In this document: positions 17,541 to 26,178 of the stretch, one piece after another
Layout: each line of letters starts with the position of its first letter
How positions within the stretch are numbered: the stretch's first letter is position 1
NCBI GenBank assembly: GCA_944389555.1
Contig: CALXMU010000004.1
Coordinates: forward strand, 78,042-142,041
DNA length: 64,000 nucleotides
From: an uncultured Alphaproteobacteria bacterium
Lineage (GTDB): Bacteria > Pseudomonadota > Alphaproteobacteria > Rs-D84
Reading direction: 5' to 3'
The notes under the pieces: generated by a model
Databases searched by the model: none
Told to the model about the DNA's origin: nothing
Seen by the model: the letters and a program-made list of their open reading frames with translations, nothing else
Position numbers and translations under genes: made by a program

Positions 17541-18659
17541 ATGATGAAACGTTATTTTGTCGCACGCCTTATGGGCGTTGCGATGGTGGTTATTTTGTCG
17601 GCATCTGCGTACGCGGACTCTGGTACGTTTAATGTAGATAGATGGTATCAGGTTTTAGATGATATTCGTACGCGTGCGGTTGCACAGAATATATCTCAAG
17701 AAACTATTGATGCTACGTTAAAGTATCCTGCTTTTATACCTGCTATTGTGAAAAGCGACAGAAACCAAGCAGAATTTAAGTTGACGCTGGACGGTTATTT
17801 GGCGCGTATGGTGAATTCTAAACGTATAGAAGAGGGTAAGAAAATGCGTGAAACTTACCCGACTTTATTATCTAGGGTAGAAGCAAAATATGGTGTTCAA
17901 CCCCACGTTATTTTGGCTTTCTGGGGAATGGAGTCTAATTATGGTTCTTATCGTGCGGCTCATAAATTGACTGATGCTTTTCTGACTTTGATATATGAAG
18001 GGCGGCGGGAAACGTTTTTTAGTAATCAATTATTGGCGTTGATGAAAGTTGCCGATGATAACAGTTTGGATATAAACGACATACATGGTAGTTGGGCGGG
18101 TGCTATGGGGCATTTCCAATTTATACCTACGACTTTGCAACAATATGGCGCAGACGGTAATGGCGACGGTAAAATAGACATAATTCATAGCGTGGGTGAC
18201 GCAATGTTTAGTGCCGGTAATTATTTACATAAGTTAGGTTGGAACCCGAACGAAAAAATAGTTCGCAGGGTAATATTACCGGCAAACTTTGATATATCTT
18301 TATTAGACGGCACGATACGGAAACCATTAGTTGAATGGGCTGCTATGGGGGTTATGAATTTAGACGGGACTCAGATAGCAGTGGTTGATATGACGGCTGG
18401 TTTGGTTGCGGATGTAAAACTTATTCAAGAACAACGCGCAGCTGCAGTGGCAGCTGCGGCAGCGGCAGCTGCGAATGCGGCGAATGTAAGCAATTCTGGC
18501 GGCGTAATAGATCCTAATGCAATTGATACAGACGTGGCGCCGCAACCTGTAATATATGCTTATCTGACATATCCTAATTTTTACCGCATAAAAAAGTGGA
18601 ATAATTCAAACTGGTATGCGATTGCTATAGCAACCTTGGCAGATGAATTAAAGCAATAA
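17541..18659 (+). CDS. MltB-family lytic murein transglycosylase
   Basis: MltB-type (GH103) enzymes cleave peptidoglycan strands to anhydro-muropeptides. The catalytic glutamate sits in FWGMESNYGSY, and SWAGAMGHFQFIPTT and DGNGDGKIDI are typical of the fold. A signal peptide ending in ASAYA without a lipobox suggests a soluble periplasmic form. I choose the ATG at 17541 because AAGGGG lies eight bases before it; the frame also has a GTG at 17532. An Ala-rich tract (AAAVAAAAAAAANAAN) interrupts the C-terminal part, an unusual low-complexity insertion in the catalytic region. Confidence 0.88.
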   Translation: MMKRYFVARLMGVAMVVILSASAYADSGTFNVDRWYQVLDDIRTRAVAQNISQETIDATLKYPAFIPAIVKSDRNQAEFKLTLDGYLARMVNSKRIEEGKKMRETYPTLLSRVEAKYGVQPHVILAFWGMESNYGSYRAAHKLTDAFLTLIYEGRRETFFSNQLLALMKVADDNSLDINDIHGSWAGAMGHFQFIPTTLQQYGADGNGDGKIDIIHSVGDAMFSAGNYLHKLGWNPNEKIVRRVILPANFDISLLDGTIRKPLVEWAAMGVMNLDGTQIAVVDMTAGLVADVKLIQEQRAAAVAAAAAAAANAANVSNSGGVIDPNAIDTDVAPQPVIYAYLTYPNFYRIKKWNNSNWYAIAIATLADELKQ

Positions 18660-18728
18660 AAATAATTGAAAATAGCGGACTACTCTGGTATTCTTTTCAT
18701 ATATTAAATTATATAAAAGGTATATTTT

Positions 18729-19688
18729 ATGGCTATAAAAGTCCGCGATTATGAAGTTCGTTTAACTCGTAATAAAGAAGAACGTCGTCAGGTTCGTCAG
18801 TTGCGTTATGACGTTTTCGTTGAAGAAGAAGGGGCTTCCGCTACGGAAGAGCAAAGAAATCTGCGTGAAGAATATGATTCTTTTGATAGATATGCAGATT
18901 ATTTGGCTGTATTTCATAACGGTAAAATAGTCGGAACGTATCGTATAATTGATAGAAATGCCGCCGAAAAAATGGGCAGTTTTTATACAGAATTAGAATT
19001 TAATATTTCGAAAATAAAGAAGTATAACGGTAATATAGCAGAAATGTCACGTGCTTGCGTTGATAAAGCGTATCGTGATAATGCGTTAGTTATGAGAATG
19101 TTGTGGGCGGGGCTTGGTGAATATATAGTTAGACGTAAAATTGCTGTATTATTCGGCGTTGCGTCTTGGGTAGGGACGAAGTCTGTTGAATCTGCTCAGG
19201 CTATATCGTATTTGTATTATAATCATTTAACGCCTTTGAAATTACGCGCAACAGTTTTATCTGAAAATTTTGCAGAAGGTGTAAATCCTAAACTATCAAG
19301 AATGAATATATTACCGCGCGAATTTATTGATGAAGTAGATGCTCGGCATCAGATGACGCCGTTGATAAAGGGGTATTTAAGATTAGGGGCAACTTTTGGT
19401 AAAGGCGTTTTCATTGATAAAGCATTTAATTCATATGACGTATTCGTTATGGTTCAGACGAAAAATATTGACGCTGCTTATCAGAAACACTTCTTAGGAC
19501 GTGAAAATGCGTTGGGTGATTTAGAGGAAAAAGACGGTGCCTTAAAAACTATGGGTAAAATGATGTTATTACCTGTAACAGGGTCATTCAAAATGCTGCG
19601 CGCGTTCTTTGAGTTCTTATTACGTGAAGATGCGGTCGATGCAGAATATATTGAAGACGCAAAAGACGAGAACGAGGAACAGGAATAA
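18729..19688 (+). CDS. olsB: Ornithine N-alpha-acyltransferase OlsB
   Basis: OlsB adds a 3-hydroxyacyl chain from ACP to the alpha-amino group of ornithine, the first step of ornithine-lipid synthesis. The 319 residues show the GNAT-like OlsB/hemolysin-type pattern: RQLRYDVFVEE near residue 25, then VGTYRII and the block AEMSRACVDKAYRD. The C-terminus is extended beyond the usual length and acidic (EDAKDENEEQE). The stop overlaps the olsA start by one base (TAATG), so the two are translationally coupled, which supports the assignment. Related N-acyl amino acid synthases remain an alternative. Confidence 0.85.
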   Translation: MAIKVRDYEVRLTRNKEERRQVRQLRYDVFVEEEGASATEEQRNLREEYDSFDRYADYLAVFHNGKIVGTYRIIDRNAAEKMGSFYTELEFNISKIKKYNGNIAEMSRACVDKAYRDNALVMRMLWAGLGEYIVRRKIAVLFGVASWVGTKSVESAQAISYLYYNHLTPLKLRATVLSENFAEGVNPKLSRMNILPREFIDEVDARHQMTPLIKGYLRLGATFGKGVFIDKAFNSYDVFVMVQTKNIDAAYQKHFLGRENALGDLEEKDGALKTMGKMMLLPVTGSFKMLRAFFEFLLREDAVDAEYIEDAKDENEEQE

Positions 19689-20515
19689 TGGGACGGGTAA
19701 GACGGCAGAACTTTTTTAATACGACTGGTGCCGCAATAAAGTTTATAACTTTCTGGGTTATGGTTGTAATTCAATTGCCGATAATTTTATTGTTACCAAA
19801 GGGTAAAATATCTGTATGGTATATGGGCGTATTTATGCGAATATTGTTGGTATTGGCGGGAATAAAAATTCGCGTACACGGAAAAATTTCATCACATAGA
19901 CCGTTACTTGTAATTTCTAACCATATTTCTATTTTTGAAATTGCAACATTTCCTGTTGCGTTTGGGGGAAGTTTCATCGCAAAGAAAGAAATGGAAGCTT
20001 GGCCGTTAGTTGGTTGGGTCGCACGTAAATTCGGTGTAATTTTCGTTGATCGTAGACCTTCTCATGCTATCGAAGCGTTAAAATTAGTTCAAGAAACAGT
20101 TTCTCATGTTACTTACCCAATGTTTCTTTTCCCAGAAGGTACCACAACAAATGGTTCTTATGTAAAACCGTTTAAAAGTACGTTGTTTAATTTCGTTGAA
20201 AATTCCGACGTTTTGGTTCAACCAATGGTAATGCACTATCGTTATCGTGACGGCGATGTCATCAATGATGAGGATTTAGCAGAACATTTCGGTTATTTTG
20301 CTAACGAGAAGCAAGACATGGGACCGTTATGTTCTCGGGAACGAAGCGCATTCGGGCAAGTTTTTCATATAATGATGTTGGGTGGTTTTATGGTGGAATT
20401 GACTGTTTTACCGCCTCCGCCCCTGGCGGGTATGGATAGAAAGCAGATTGCGGAAACGCTGCAGAAAATTGTTTCCGATAAATATATGGAATTAAAAAAT
20501 AAAAAAGCGAAATAA
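19688..20515 (+). CDS. olsA: Lyso-ornithine lipid O-acyltransferase (PlsC family)
   Basis: OlsA esterifies the 3-hydroxyl group of lyso-ornithine lipid. The 275 residues have a membrane-associated N-terminus (FWVMVVIQLPIILLL), motif I NHISIFE, FIAKKEM, VFVDRR, and motif III FPEGTTTNG. Motif I has Glu in place of the usual Asp (HX4D), a substitution seen in some PlsC relatives. Coupling to olsB points to ornithine lipid; the protein could also work as a general 1-acylglycerol-3-phosphate acyltransferase. Confidence 0.8.
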   Translation: MGRVRRQNFFNTTGAAIKFITFWVMVVIQLPIILLLPKGKISVWYMGVFMRILLVLAGIKIRVHGKISSHRPLLVISNHISIFEIATFPVAFGGSFIAKKEMEAWPLVGWVARKFGVIFVDRRPSHAIEALKLVQETVSHVTYPMFLFPEGTTTNGSYVKPFKSTLFNFVENSDVLVQPMVMHYRYRDGDVINDEDLAEHFGYFANEKQDMGPLCSRERSAFGQVFHIMMLGGFMVELTVLPPPPLAGMDRKQIAETLQKIVSDKYMELKNKKAK

Positions 20516-20529
20516 AAAGAGATTTTATT

Positions 20530-21966
20530 ATGAAAACGGCAATAACTCCGACAAGAGCGGAAAATTTTAGTGAGTGGTATCAGAATTTAATTACAGCGGC
20601 GGATTTAGCGGAAAACGCACCTGTTCGTGGATGTATGACTATAAAACCGTACGGTTGGGCGATATGGGAACTGATGCGCGACGAATTGGATAAACGTATT
20701 AAAGCACAGGGGGTACAAAACGCACAATTTCCTTTATTGATACCAATCAACTTCTTTAATAAAGAAGCGGAACATGTGGCGGGTTTCGCGAAAGAAGCGG
20801 CAGTTGTTACGCATTATAGATTAAAAGCAATTGATGGTGTATTACAGCCAGACCCAGATTCAAAATTGACGGAACCTTATATCATTCGTCCTACGTCTGA
20901 AACTATTATCGGTGACGCTATGTCGCGGTGGGTTCAATCATATCGTGATTTACCGTTGAAATTAAATCAGTGGGTAAACGTTATGCGCTGGGAAATGAGA
21001 CCTCGCTTATTCTTGCGCACGTCCGAATTCTATTGGCAGGAGGGGCATAATGCGTTTGCTACCCATGAAGAAGCAAATGCGGACGCCCGTAAAATGCATA
21101 AAGTATACGGTGATTATATGCGGGAAGTGTTATCAATATCTTCTATAATGGGCGAGAAAACACCAGAAGAACGATTTGCTGGTGCCGACCATACTTATAC
21201 ACTTGAACATATTATGCAAGACGGTAAAGCTTTACAGGCTGGAACTTCTCATGATTTAGGGCAACACTTTTCAAAATCGTTCGGTATTCAATATTTAGGT
21301 ACGGACGGGCAATTAAAGCATGCTTGGACAACGTCTTGGGGTGTTTCTACTCGTATGATGGGCAGTTTGTTTATGACGCATTCTGATGATGACGGGTTGG
21401 TCTTACCACCGGCCGTCGCACCGTATCAGGTCGTAATAATACCAATTACGCGTGATGAAAACGCTGATGCTTTGAATGCATATTCCGAAAAGTTAGGCGA
21501 GCAGTTACGTGACGCAGGCGTTCGCGTTTTAGTTGATACGTCAGATATGCGTGCACCGGATAAGATGTGGAAGTGGATTAAACGGGGCGTTCCATTACGC
21601 GTTGAAATAGGTGCACGTGAAATGGAAGAAAATACAGTAACGATAACGCGTCGTGATTTGGGTAAGGCATCAAAACGCACAATCAGCGATTCAGAATTAT
21701 TGAGTGAAGTAAAAAATATATTGAAACAAATTCAACAAGATATGTACGATGCCGTCGTTGAACGCAACAAGACTATGATACATGACGTTGCAGATTTGAA
21801 CGAATTAAAGGTTGCGTTAGAAAACGGCAGGATAGGATTTTTCCGTATTAAAAACGAGCAAACGCAAAATGAAGAGTTTGATGGTTTGATGGAAAAGTAT
21901 AAGATATCTCGCAGATGTTTAGACGATAATAATCCTGAATATGTTTATGTAGCAAAGTCTTATTAA
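20530..21966 (+). CDS. proS: Prolyl-tRNA synthetase, short archaeal/eukaryal type
   Basis: Charges tRNA-Pro with proline. At 478 residues it lacks the large editing insertion of the usual bacterial enzyme and matches the archaeal/eukaryal-type ProRS found in a minority of bacteria. Visible class II features are GCMTIKPYGWAIWE (motif 1 area), IIRPTSETII, RWEMRPRLFLRTSEFYWQEGH (motif 2 area; given in pieces, key residues R and E) and GTSHDLGQHF. The C-terminus ends in a Tyr typical of this type. It starts after AAAGAGA, 14 bases after olsA, and has its own terminator. Confidence 0.93.
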   Translation: MKTAITPTRAENFSEWYQNLITAADLAENAPVRGCMTIKPYGWAIWELMRDELDKRIKAQGVQNAQFPLLIPINFFNKEAEHVAGFAKEAAVVTHYRLKAIDGVLQPDPDSKLTEPYIIRPTSETIIGDAMSRWVQSYRDLPLKLNQWVNVMRWEMRPRLFLRTSEFYWQEGHNAFATHEEANADARKMHKVYGDYMREVLSISSIMGEKTPEERFAGADHTYTLEHIMQDGKALQAGTSHDLGQHFSKSFGIQYLGTDGQLKHAWTTSWGVSTRMMGSLFMTHSDDDGLVLPPAVAPYQVVIIPITRDENADALNAYSEKLGEQLRDAGVRVLVDTSDMRAPDKMWKWIKRGVPLRVEIGAREMEENTVTITRRDLGKASKRTISDSELLSEVKNILKQIQQDMYDAVVERNKTMIHDVADLNELKVALENGRIGFFRIKNEQTQNEEFDGLMEKYKISRRCLDDNNPEYVYVAKSY

Positions 21967-21992
21967 AAAATCGCCCGTATGGGCGATTTTTT
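21965..21992 (+). terminator. proS terminator
   Basis: AAAAAATCGCCC pairs with GGGCGATTTTTT around GTAT, a perfect 12-bp stem. Confidence 0.92.
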
Positions 21993-21993
21993 A

Positions 21994-22002
21994 TGGTATA
22001 AT
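21994..22002 (+). promoter_or_regulatory. Extended -10 promoter of ldh
   Basis: TGGTATAAT: a perfect TATAAT (21997-22002) with an upstream TG. The -35 position falls inside the proS terminator, so recognition probably relies on the extended -10. Confidence 0.6.
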
Positions 22003-22031
22003 ATTTGTGAATATAAAAAGGGAAAGAGAAT

Positions 22032-22964
22032 ATGAAAATAGCGATTATAGGTGTTGGTACCGTCGGTTCTGCAGTTGCAACGGCTGTTAAAAATACTGGT
22101 TGCGTTCACGAAATAGTTTTGTTTGATAGAGACGGCATTCGCGCACGTGCGGCGGCTGAAGATTTAGGGCACGCTGCAAGTTTTGGTTTTGACGTCAAAA
22201 TCAGTGCTGTAAATAATTATCGTGGTATTCGGGGAAGTGACATTGTAATCATAGCGGCCGGGGCCAATCAAAAACCCAGTGAAACGCGCATGGATTTATT
22301 GAATAAAAACGCGGATGTTATTAAAGATATAATTCCGCGTGTAATGGTCAATGTTGACGCAAAAAACGTAAAAATAATAATTCTGACTAATCCTTTAGAC
22401 GTTATGGTTATGTTAGCCACGAAATTATCTAAATTACCGGCAGCACGCGTAATCGGTACAGGAACTATGTTAGACACGGCGCGCTTGCGCACGATATTAT
22501 CAAGGCAACTTGATGTTTCAACGCAATCTATAAACGCCTATGTAATAGGGGAACACGGTGACAGCAGCGTCGTTGATTGGACTGCCGCAACTGTTGGGGC
22601 ACTATCGCTGGATGATTTCTGCAAGCAGATGAAAATATCTTTGCCGGAAACAACGCGAAATACGATTGCTCATCGGGTACGCAATGCGGCATATGAAATA
22701 ATTCGCGGTCGAGGCGCAACTTGGGACGGTATAGGTGCAGCCGCCGCAGATTTATTACGTTGTATAATAAATGATGAACATAGAATACTTACTGTCAGCA
22801 CTGTTACTGGCACAGGAAATGATATGTTGGCAATGTCTTTGCCTCGTATAGTCGGTGCAAATGGCGTTACTGCAACGTTACGTCCAAAACTTTCTGCGAC
22901 TGAATCCAGCGCTTTGCGCCGTAGCGGTAAAATCATAAGAAAGCATTATGATGAAATAATCTAG
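22032..22964 (+). CDS. ldh: L-lactate dehydrogenase
   Basis: Reduces pyruvate to L-lactate and regenerates NAD+, a fermentative role. The Rossmann motif GVGTVGSAVA is at the N-terminus. The substrate-specificity loop reads AGANQKPSETRMDL with Gln at residue 80; lactate dehydrogenases have Gln there, malate dehydrogenases Arg. The catalytic R86, substrate arginine in GTMLDTARLR and catalytic His in GEHGDS are all present. The 310 residues are normal. The start follows AAAGGGAAAGAG. Confidence 0.9.
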   Translation: MKIAIIGVGTVGSAVATAVKNTGCVHEIVLFDRDGIRARAAAEDLGHAASFGFDVKISAVNNYRGIRGSDIVIIAAGANQKPSETRMDLLNKNADVIKDIIPRVMVNVDAKNVKIIILTNPLDVMVMLATKLSKLPAARVIGTGTMLDTARLRTILSRQLDVSTQSINAYVIGEHGDSSVVDWTAATVGALSLDDFCKQMKISLPETTRNTIAHRVRNAAYEIIRGRGATWDGIGAAAADLLRCIINDEHRILTVSTVTGTGNDMLAMSLPRIVGANGVTATLRPKLSATESSALRRSGKIIRKHYDEII

Positions 22965-22965
22965 T

Positions 22966-22985
22966 TCGGATAACAATCCGATTTA
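22966..22985 (+). terminator. Weak stem-loop after ldh
   Basis: TCGGAT-AACA-ATCCGA followed by TTTAT. The six-base stem is short, so termination here is uncertain. Confidence 0.4.
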
Positions 22986-22991
22986 TAAGGT

Positions 22992-23028
22992 AACGCCCCC
23001 CGTGCTATAATCTTAGGACAGGGGCGTT
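22992..23028 (+). promoter_or_regulatory. Inverted repeat around a -10 box
   Basis: AACGCCCC (22992-22999) and GGGGCGTT (23021-23028) flank an extended -10 box TGCTATAAT (TATAAT at 23006-23011). The right arm lies just before the GNAT start codon. This could be an operator or a transcript hairpin masking the ribosome-binding site. Confidence 0.45.
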
Positions 23029-23033
23029 TAAAT

Positions 23034-23336
23034 ATGGCTGATAAAGAAATAACTTATGATATTTTTCCAAACGGTCAAGGTTTCTATGCAAATTGTGACG
23101 GTCATCATGTTGGTGAAATAACTTTCGTTCGTATAGGTAGTGATAAAATAATAATTGATCATACAGATGTTTCAGAACAGTATAGAAACGCAAAAATAGG
23201 TTTAAATTTAGTTCGGTGTGCCGCTGATTTGGCTCGCAGTCAAAAACGTAAAGTAATAACTATGTGCCCTTTTGCATCTGCTATGTTCAGCCGCTATCCA
23301 GAATTTGACGACGTTAGGTTTTTACATACGCGTTAG
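23034..23336 (+). CDS. Small GNAT-like N-acetyltransferase
   Basis: A 100-residue protein of the compact YjdJ-like GNAT group. The pattern is IIDHTDVSEQYRNAKIGLNL, where the acetyl-CoA loop is degenerate (R-x-A-K-I-G instead of the canonical R/Q-x-x-G-x-G/A). ITMCPFASAMFSRYPEFDDV follows. The substrate is unknown for this group. The gene lies just after an inverted repeat and promoter-like sequence, and has the weak ribosome-binding site AGGGGC-type within that repeat. Confidence 0.75.
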   Translation: MADKEITYDIFPNGQGFYANCDGHHVGEITFVRIGSDKIIIDHTDVSEQYRNAKIGLNLVRCAADLARSQKRKVITMCPFASAMFSRYPEFDDVRFLHTR

Positions 23337-23404
23337 TTTGATTTTCTTACTTGAACAAAATTTCATTTTCTACTAGCATTTTTCTCAATAGCAGAGGGAA
23401 AAAT

Positions 23405-24796
23405 ATGTCACGTAAATTACGCATTTGGTTGATTTTTTTAATCTTTTTAAACGGGTATGTCAGTCTGTCTTTTGAATTGGTTGTATTGCGTCAATTATCT
23501 TTCTGGGTAGGGTCTAGCGCGGTAATTACTAGCATAATTATGGGAATATTTTTGGGCTTTATGTCGTTGGGATATTTCTTAGGCTCGTCAGAAAGGGTGC
23601 AAAATAAAAATATCAGGACAATATTAGGGACAAGTTTCATCGTTATCGCGTTGTTTGCGTTCTTTGCGTCTAGTTTCCCGTTGGTTTCTGAATACTTCGT
23701 TCGTTTATACCGTTGGGGAATAACGTCAAGTGTGTTACAGACATTCATTTATTCGTTTTTATTGTTATCAATAGGCCCCTTTTTATTCGGTTTTAATACG
23801 ACTTTATTATCAAGAATGTTGCATAAATATAACACTAATTACACCGGTAATATTATGGCGTGGGATACAATCGGTTCTGTATTAGGTTCTTTGCTAACAA
23901 CCCTGATTTTGATGCCTTTTATAGGAGTAAATTATACGGTAATATTGATTGTTTCTTTGGCTGTCTTTGCGGCTGTTGTTACAAGACCAAGATGGTGGGT
24001 AATTTTACTGGGGGTATTAGTTCTTATACCAACTCTTATTGTAAACAGTGATTATGTGCAGCGCAGTAGATTCGGTATATTAGTAAATAACGCGAACTCA
24101 ACCATATCTGTGGCACAATACCAAGACGGTTTACGCATTTTATATATGAATGGCTTACCGATGTCTACGTATAATCCGAATAATGGAATGAACGCAGAAT
24201 ATATAGATTATCTAAATCAGCACTTTATATACAACATGCCGACGGACAGTAAGAAAAAAATTTTAGTCTTAGGTGCCGGTGGTTTTACGGCTGGTTTAAA
24301 TGATACGTATAATGAATATACTTTTGTTGATATAGAACATACCTTAAAAGAAATATCAGAAAAATATTTTCTTGGTAAACCATTGACGCCGAATAAAAAA
24401 TTCATAGTGCAGGATGCCAGCCAATATTTGAAAAATAGTAAAGAAAAATATGATATGATTTTACTGGATGTGTATTCTAATTCTTTTCAAATACCAGAAG
24501 GTTTCATTACGGCAGAATTTATGCAGCGGGTTAAATCGCACGTCGCACCAAATGGTATATTGGTTATGAATATTGTATCAAGTCAATCTTTCCAAGATAA
24601 ATATTCTCAGGTTTTTGATAATACATTTCATACGGTTTTTCCTCAGAATTCACAAAGACAAGTCATAGGTTATGCAAATCCGTGGGATAATAACGATGTA
24701 GCGAATGTCTTGTATGTTTGGTATAACCGAGACGGAGACGATAGAATTTATACTATAAATCAAACACCTGTGATATATGATAGGTATATAAAATAA
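23405..24796 (+). CDS. Membrane-bound spermidine synthase-like protein
   Basis: The N-terminal half (about residues 1-215) has several membrane helices. The C-terminal half resembles the spermidine-synthase methyltransferase-like fold: ILVLGAGGFTAG (nucleotide loop), FVDIEH, VQDASQYL and DMILLDVYSN. Such fusions are common in bacteria; whether they make polyamines is unclear because the active-site set is often incomplete. I use the ATG at 23405 after AGAGGGAAA, giving 463 residues; a TTG at 23351 would add 18 atypical residues. Confidence 0.8.
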   Translation: MSRKLRIWLIFLIFLNGYVSLSFELVVLRQLSFWVGSSAVITSIIMGIFLGFMSLGYFLGSSERVQNKNIRTILGTSFIVIALFAFFASSFPLVSEYFVRLYRWGITSSVLQTFIYSFLLLSIGPFLFGFNTTLLSRMLHKYNTNYTGNIMAWDTIGSVLGSLLTTLILMPFIGVNYTVILIVSLAVFAAVVTRPRWWVILLGVLVLIPTLIVNSDYVQRSRFGILVNNANSTISVAQYQDGLRILYMNGLPMSTYNPNNGMNAEYIDYLNQHFIYNMPTDSKKKILVLGAGGFTAGLNDTYNEYTFVDIEHTLKEISEKYFLGKPLTPNKKFIVQDASQYLKNSKEKYDMILLDVYSNSFQIPEGFITAEFMQRVKSHVAPNGILVMNIVSSQSFQDKYSQVFDNTFHTVFPQNSQRQVIGYANPWDNNDVANVLYVWYNRDGDDRIYTINQTPVIYDRYIK

Positions 24797-24818
24797 AAGG
24801 GGGCATTTGCCCCTTTTT
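24795..24818. terminator. Bidirectional terminator
   Basis: AAAAGGGGGC pairs with GCCCCTTTTT around ATTT with one bulged G. It lies between convergent genes and overlaps the sodB stop. Confidence 0.8.
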
Positions 24819-25404
24819 ATTGATTCATATTTTCTAAAACAAACTTCCAATTTACAAGATGTTTTAAGAAGGCCTCTATAAAATCTGCCCGACGATTTTG
24901 ATAGTCTAGGTAATAAGCATGTTCCCAAACGTCCAAAGCCATTATAGGTACGATATTATGAGCAATAGGGGTATCTGCATTTGCGGTTGTCAAAATTTTT
25001 ATAGTGCCGTTATCTTGTACTAACCAAGTCCATCCGCTACCAAATAAACCCGCAGCAGCAGATTTGAATTCTGTGACGAGTTTTTCTTTGTCTCCGAAAG
25101 CTTTAGATATTACTTCTGGTATGTTACCGCCTCCATTTGGAGATAGACATCTAAAAAAGAAATTGTGGTTAAAGACTTGTGCCGCGTTATTAAAAATTTT
25201 TTTTGCGTCTTGGGCAGCAGCGGATTTTATTATTATTTCGTCTAAAGGCATTGCTTCGTATTCTGTGCCAACTATCAAATCATTTAAGTTTTTAATATAG
25301 GTTGCCAGATGTTTACCGTGATGACATTGTAAAGTTTCTTCAGACATATACGGCATTAACGCTTTTTCTGAGAACTGTAACGGGAATTGGGTAAGTGAAA
25401 ACAT
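24817..25404 (-). CDS. sodB: Superoxide dismutase, Fe/Mn family
   Basis: Detoxifies superoxide. Metal ligands are visible: a His in the N-terminal HHGKHLATY, a His in FNHNFFF, and Asp and His in the signature DVWEHAYYLDY. The absence of a signal peptide means a cytoplasmic enzyme. The sequence around GSGWTWLV and the FeSOD-like length (195 residues) favour iron. I use the second ATG (25404) because AGAGG sits six bases before it, while the first ATG touches the Shine-Dalgarno sequence. Confidence 0.93.
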   Translation of the reverse strand: MFSLTQFPLQFSEKALMPYMSEETLQCHHGKHLATYIKNLNDLIVGTEYEAMPLDEIIIKSAAAQDAKKIFNNAAQVFNHNFFFRCLSPNGGGNIPEVISKAFGDKEKLVTEFKSAAAGLFGSGWTWLVQDNGTIKILTTANADTPIAHNIVPIMALDVWEHAYYLDYQNRRADFIEAFLKHLVNWKFVLENMNQ

Positions 25405-25497
25405 TTTCATCCTCTTATATGTGTTGCATAAGAATTCTGCATTTAGTCATTATTAAAAACAACAGAAAAAAATTCCGGTTTAATAGTTAAAAATGGC

Positions 25498-25526
25498 TTG
25501 CACCATTGCAATCAGATTTTTATAAT
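25498..25526 (+). promoter_or_regulatory. Promoter of the thioredoxin-like gene
   Basis: TTGCAC (25498-25503), a 17-bp spacer and TATAAT (25521-25526). Transcription from about 25533 fixes the start codon at 25551. Confidence 0.75.
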
Positions 25527-25550
25527 CCAAATCAAGACAAAGGAGAAATT

Positions 25551-26138
25551 ATGAAAAAGTTATCAATTCTTTCGGCATTGGCAGGTTTGTTATTTTGTGG
25601 CGCAGCGTCTGCTGCAGATATAACGCTGTATTATTCACCATATTGCCCACATTGTCATCATGCGCGCGACTTTTTCGTAAATAAGATGATTTATGAATAT
25701 CCGAATTTGCGTGTTGTTCAAATAAACGTTATGGAAGAACCTAATTTACCTGCTTTTCAAGAGGCATTGAAAAAGTGCGAATATGAAAGTGGTGGTGTTC
25801 CTGTAATTGTTGTCGGGGATAAGTGCTTTCAGGGTTATGCAGAGGTGATGGATCAAGAATTACGTGATGCTGTAGAGGTAGATTTATCTGATGAAGAGAA
25901 GAAAGTGGCAGCGGAAAATAAGAAAGAACTAGAAGCAAATCCAGAAGATTTCCGTGCAAAGCATGCAGACCGTCAAAAAGCGATAACGGAGTATAACGCG
26001 GCTGTAGAAGCGGCGGCAGAAAAAATTGCAGCGGAAAAAAAAAGTGAAAAAACTTCGTCAATTTATTTCTATGTACTGCTGATTGCTTTGGTTGCCGCTT
26101 TGGGTTTTGTATTGGTAAGAAAGGACAAAAAGAAATAA
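25551..26138 (+). CDS. Membrane-anchored thioredoxin/glutaredoxin-fold protein
   Basis: This 195-residue protein has a signal peptide (to about residue 21) and a thioredoxin-fold domain with the redox motif CPHC at residues 32-35 in YYSPYCPHCHHARDFF. The cis-proline segment is GGVPVIVVG. A charged helical region follows, then one C-terminal membrane helix (FYVLLIALVAALGFVLV) with a basic tail. The topology places the redox domain in the periplasm. The fold is closer to glutaredoxin than DsbA, and the partner is unknown. The start follows AAAGGAGAAATT. Confidence 0.8.
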   Translation: MKKLSILSALAGLLFCGAASAADITLYYSPYCPHCHHARDFFVNKMIYEYPNLRVVQINVMEEPNLPAFQEALKKCEYESGGVPVIVVGDKCFQGYAEVMDQELRDAVEVDLSDEEKKVAAENKKELEANPEDFRAKHADRQKAITEYNAAVEAAAEKIAAEKKSEKTSSIYFYVLLIALVAALGFVLVRKDKKK

Positions 26139-26178
26139 AAAGTATCTTTAACCGTTAAACCTACGTTGGGATTTAGAT

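Noticed and set aside
22032-22964. Malate dehydrogenase
   Set aside because: The specificity loop has Gln (NQKP), not Arg, which is the mark of lactate dehydrogenase.
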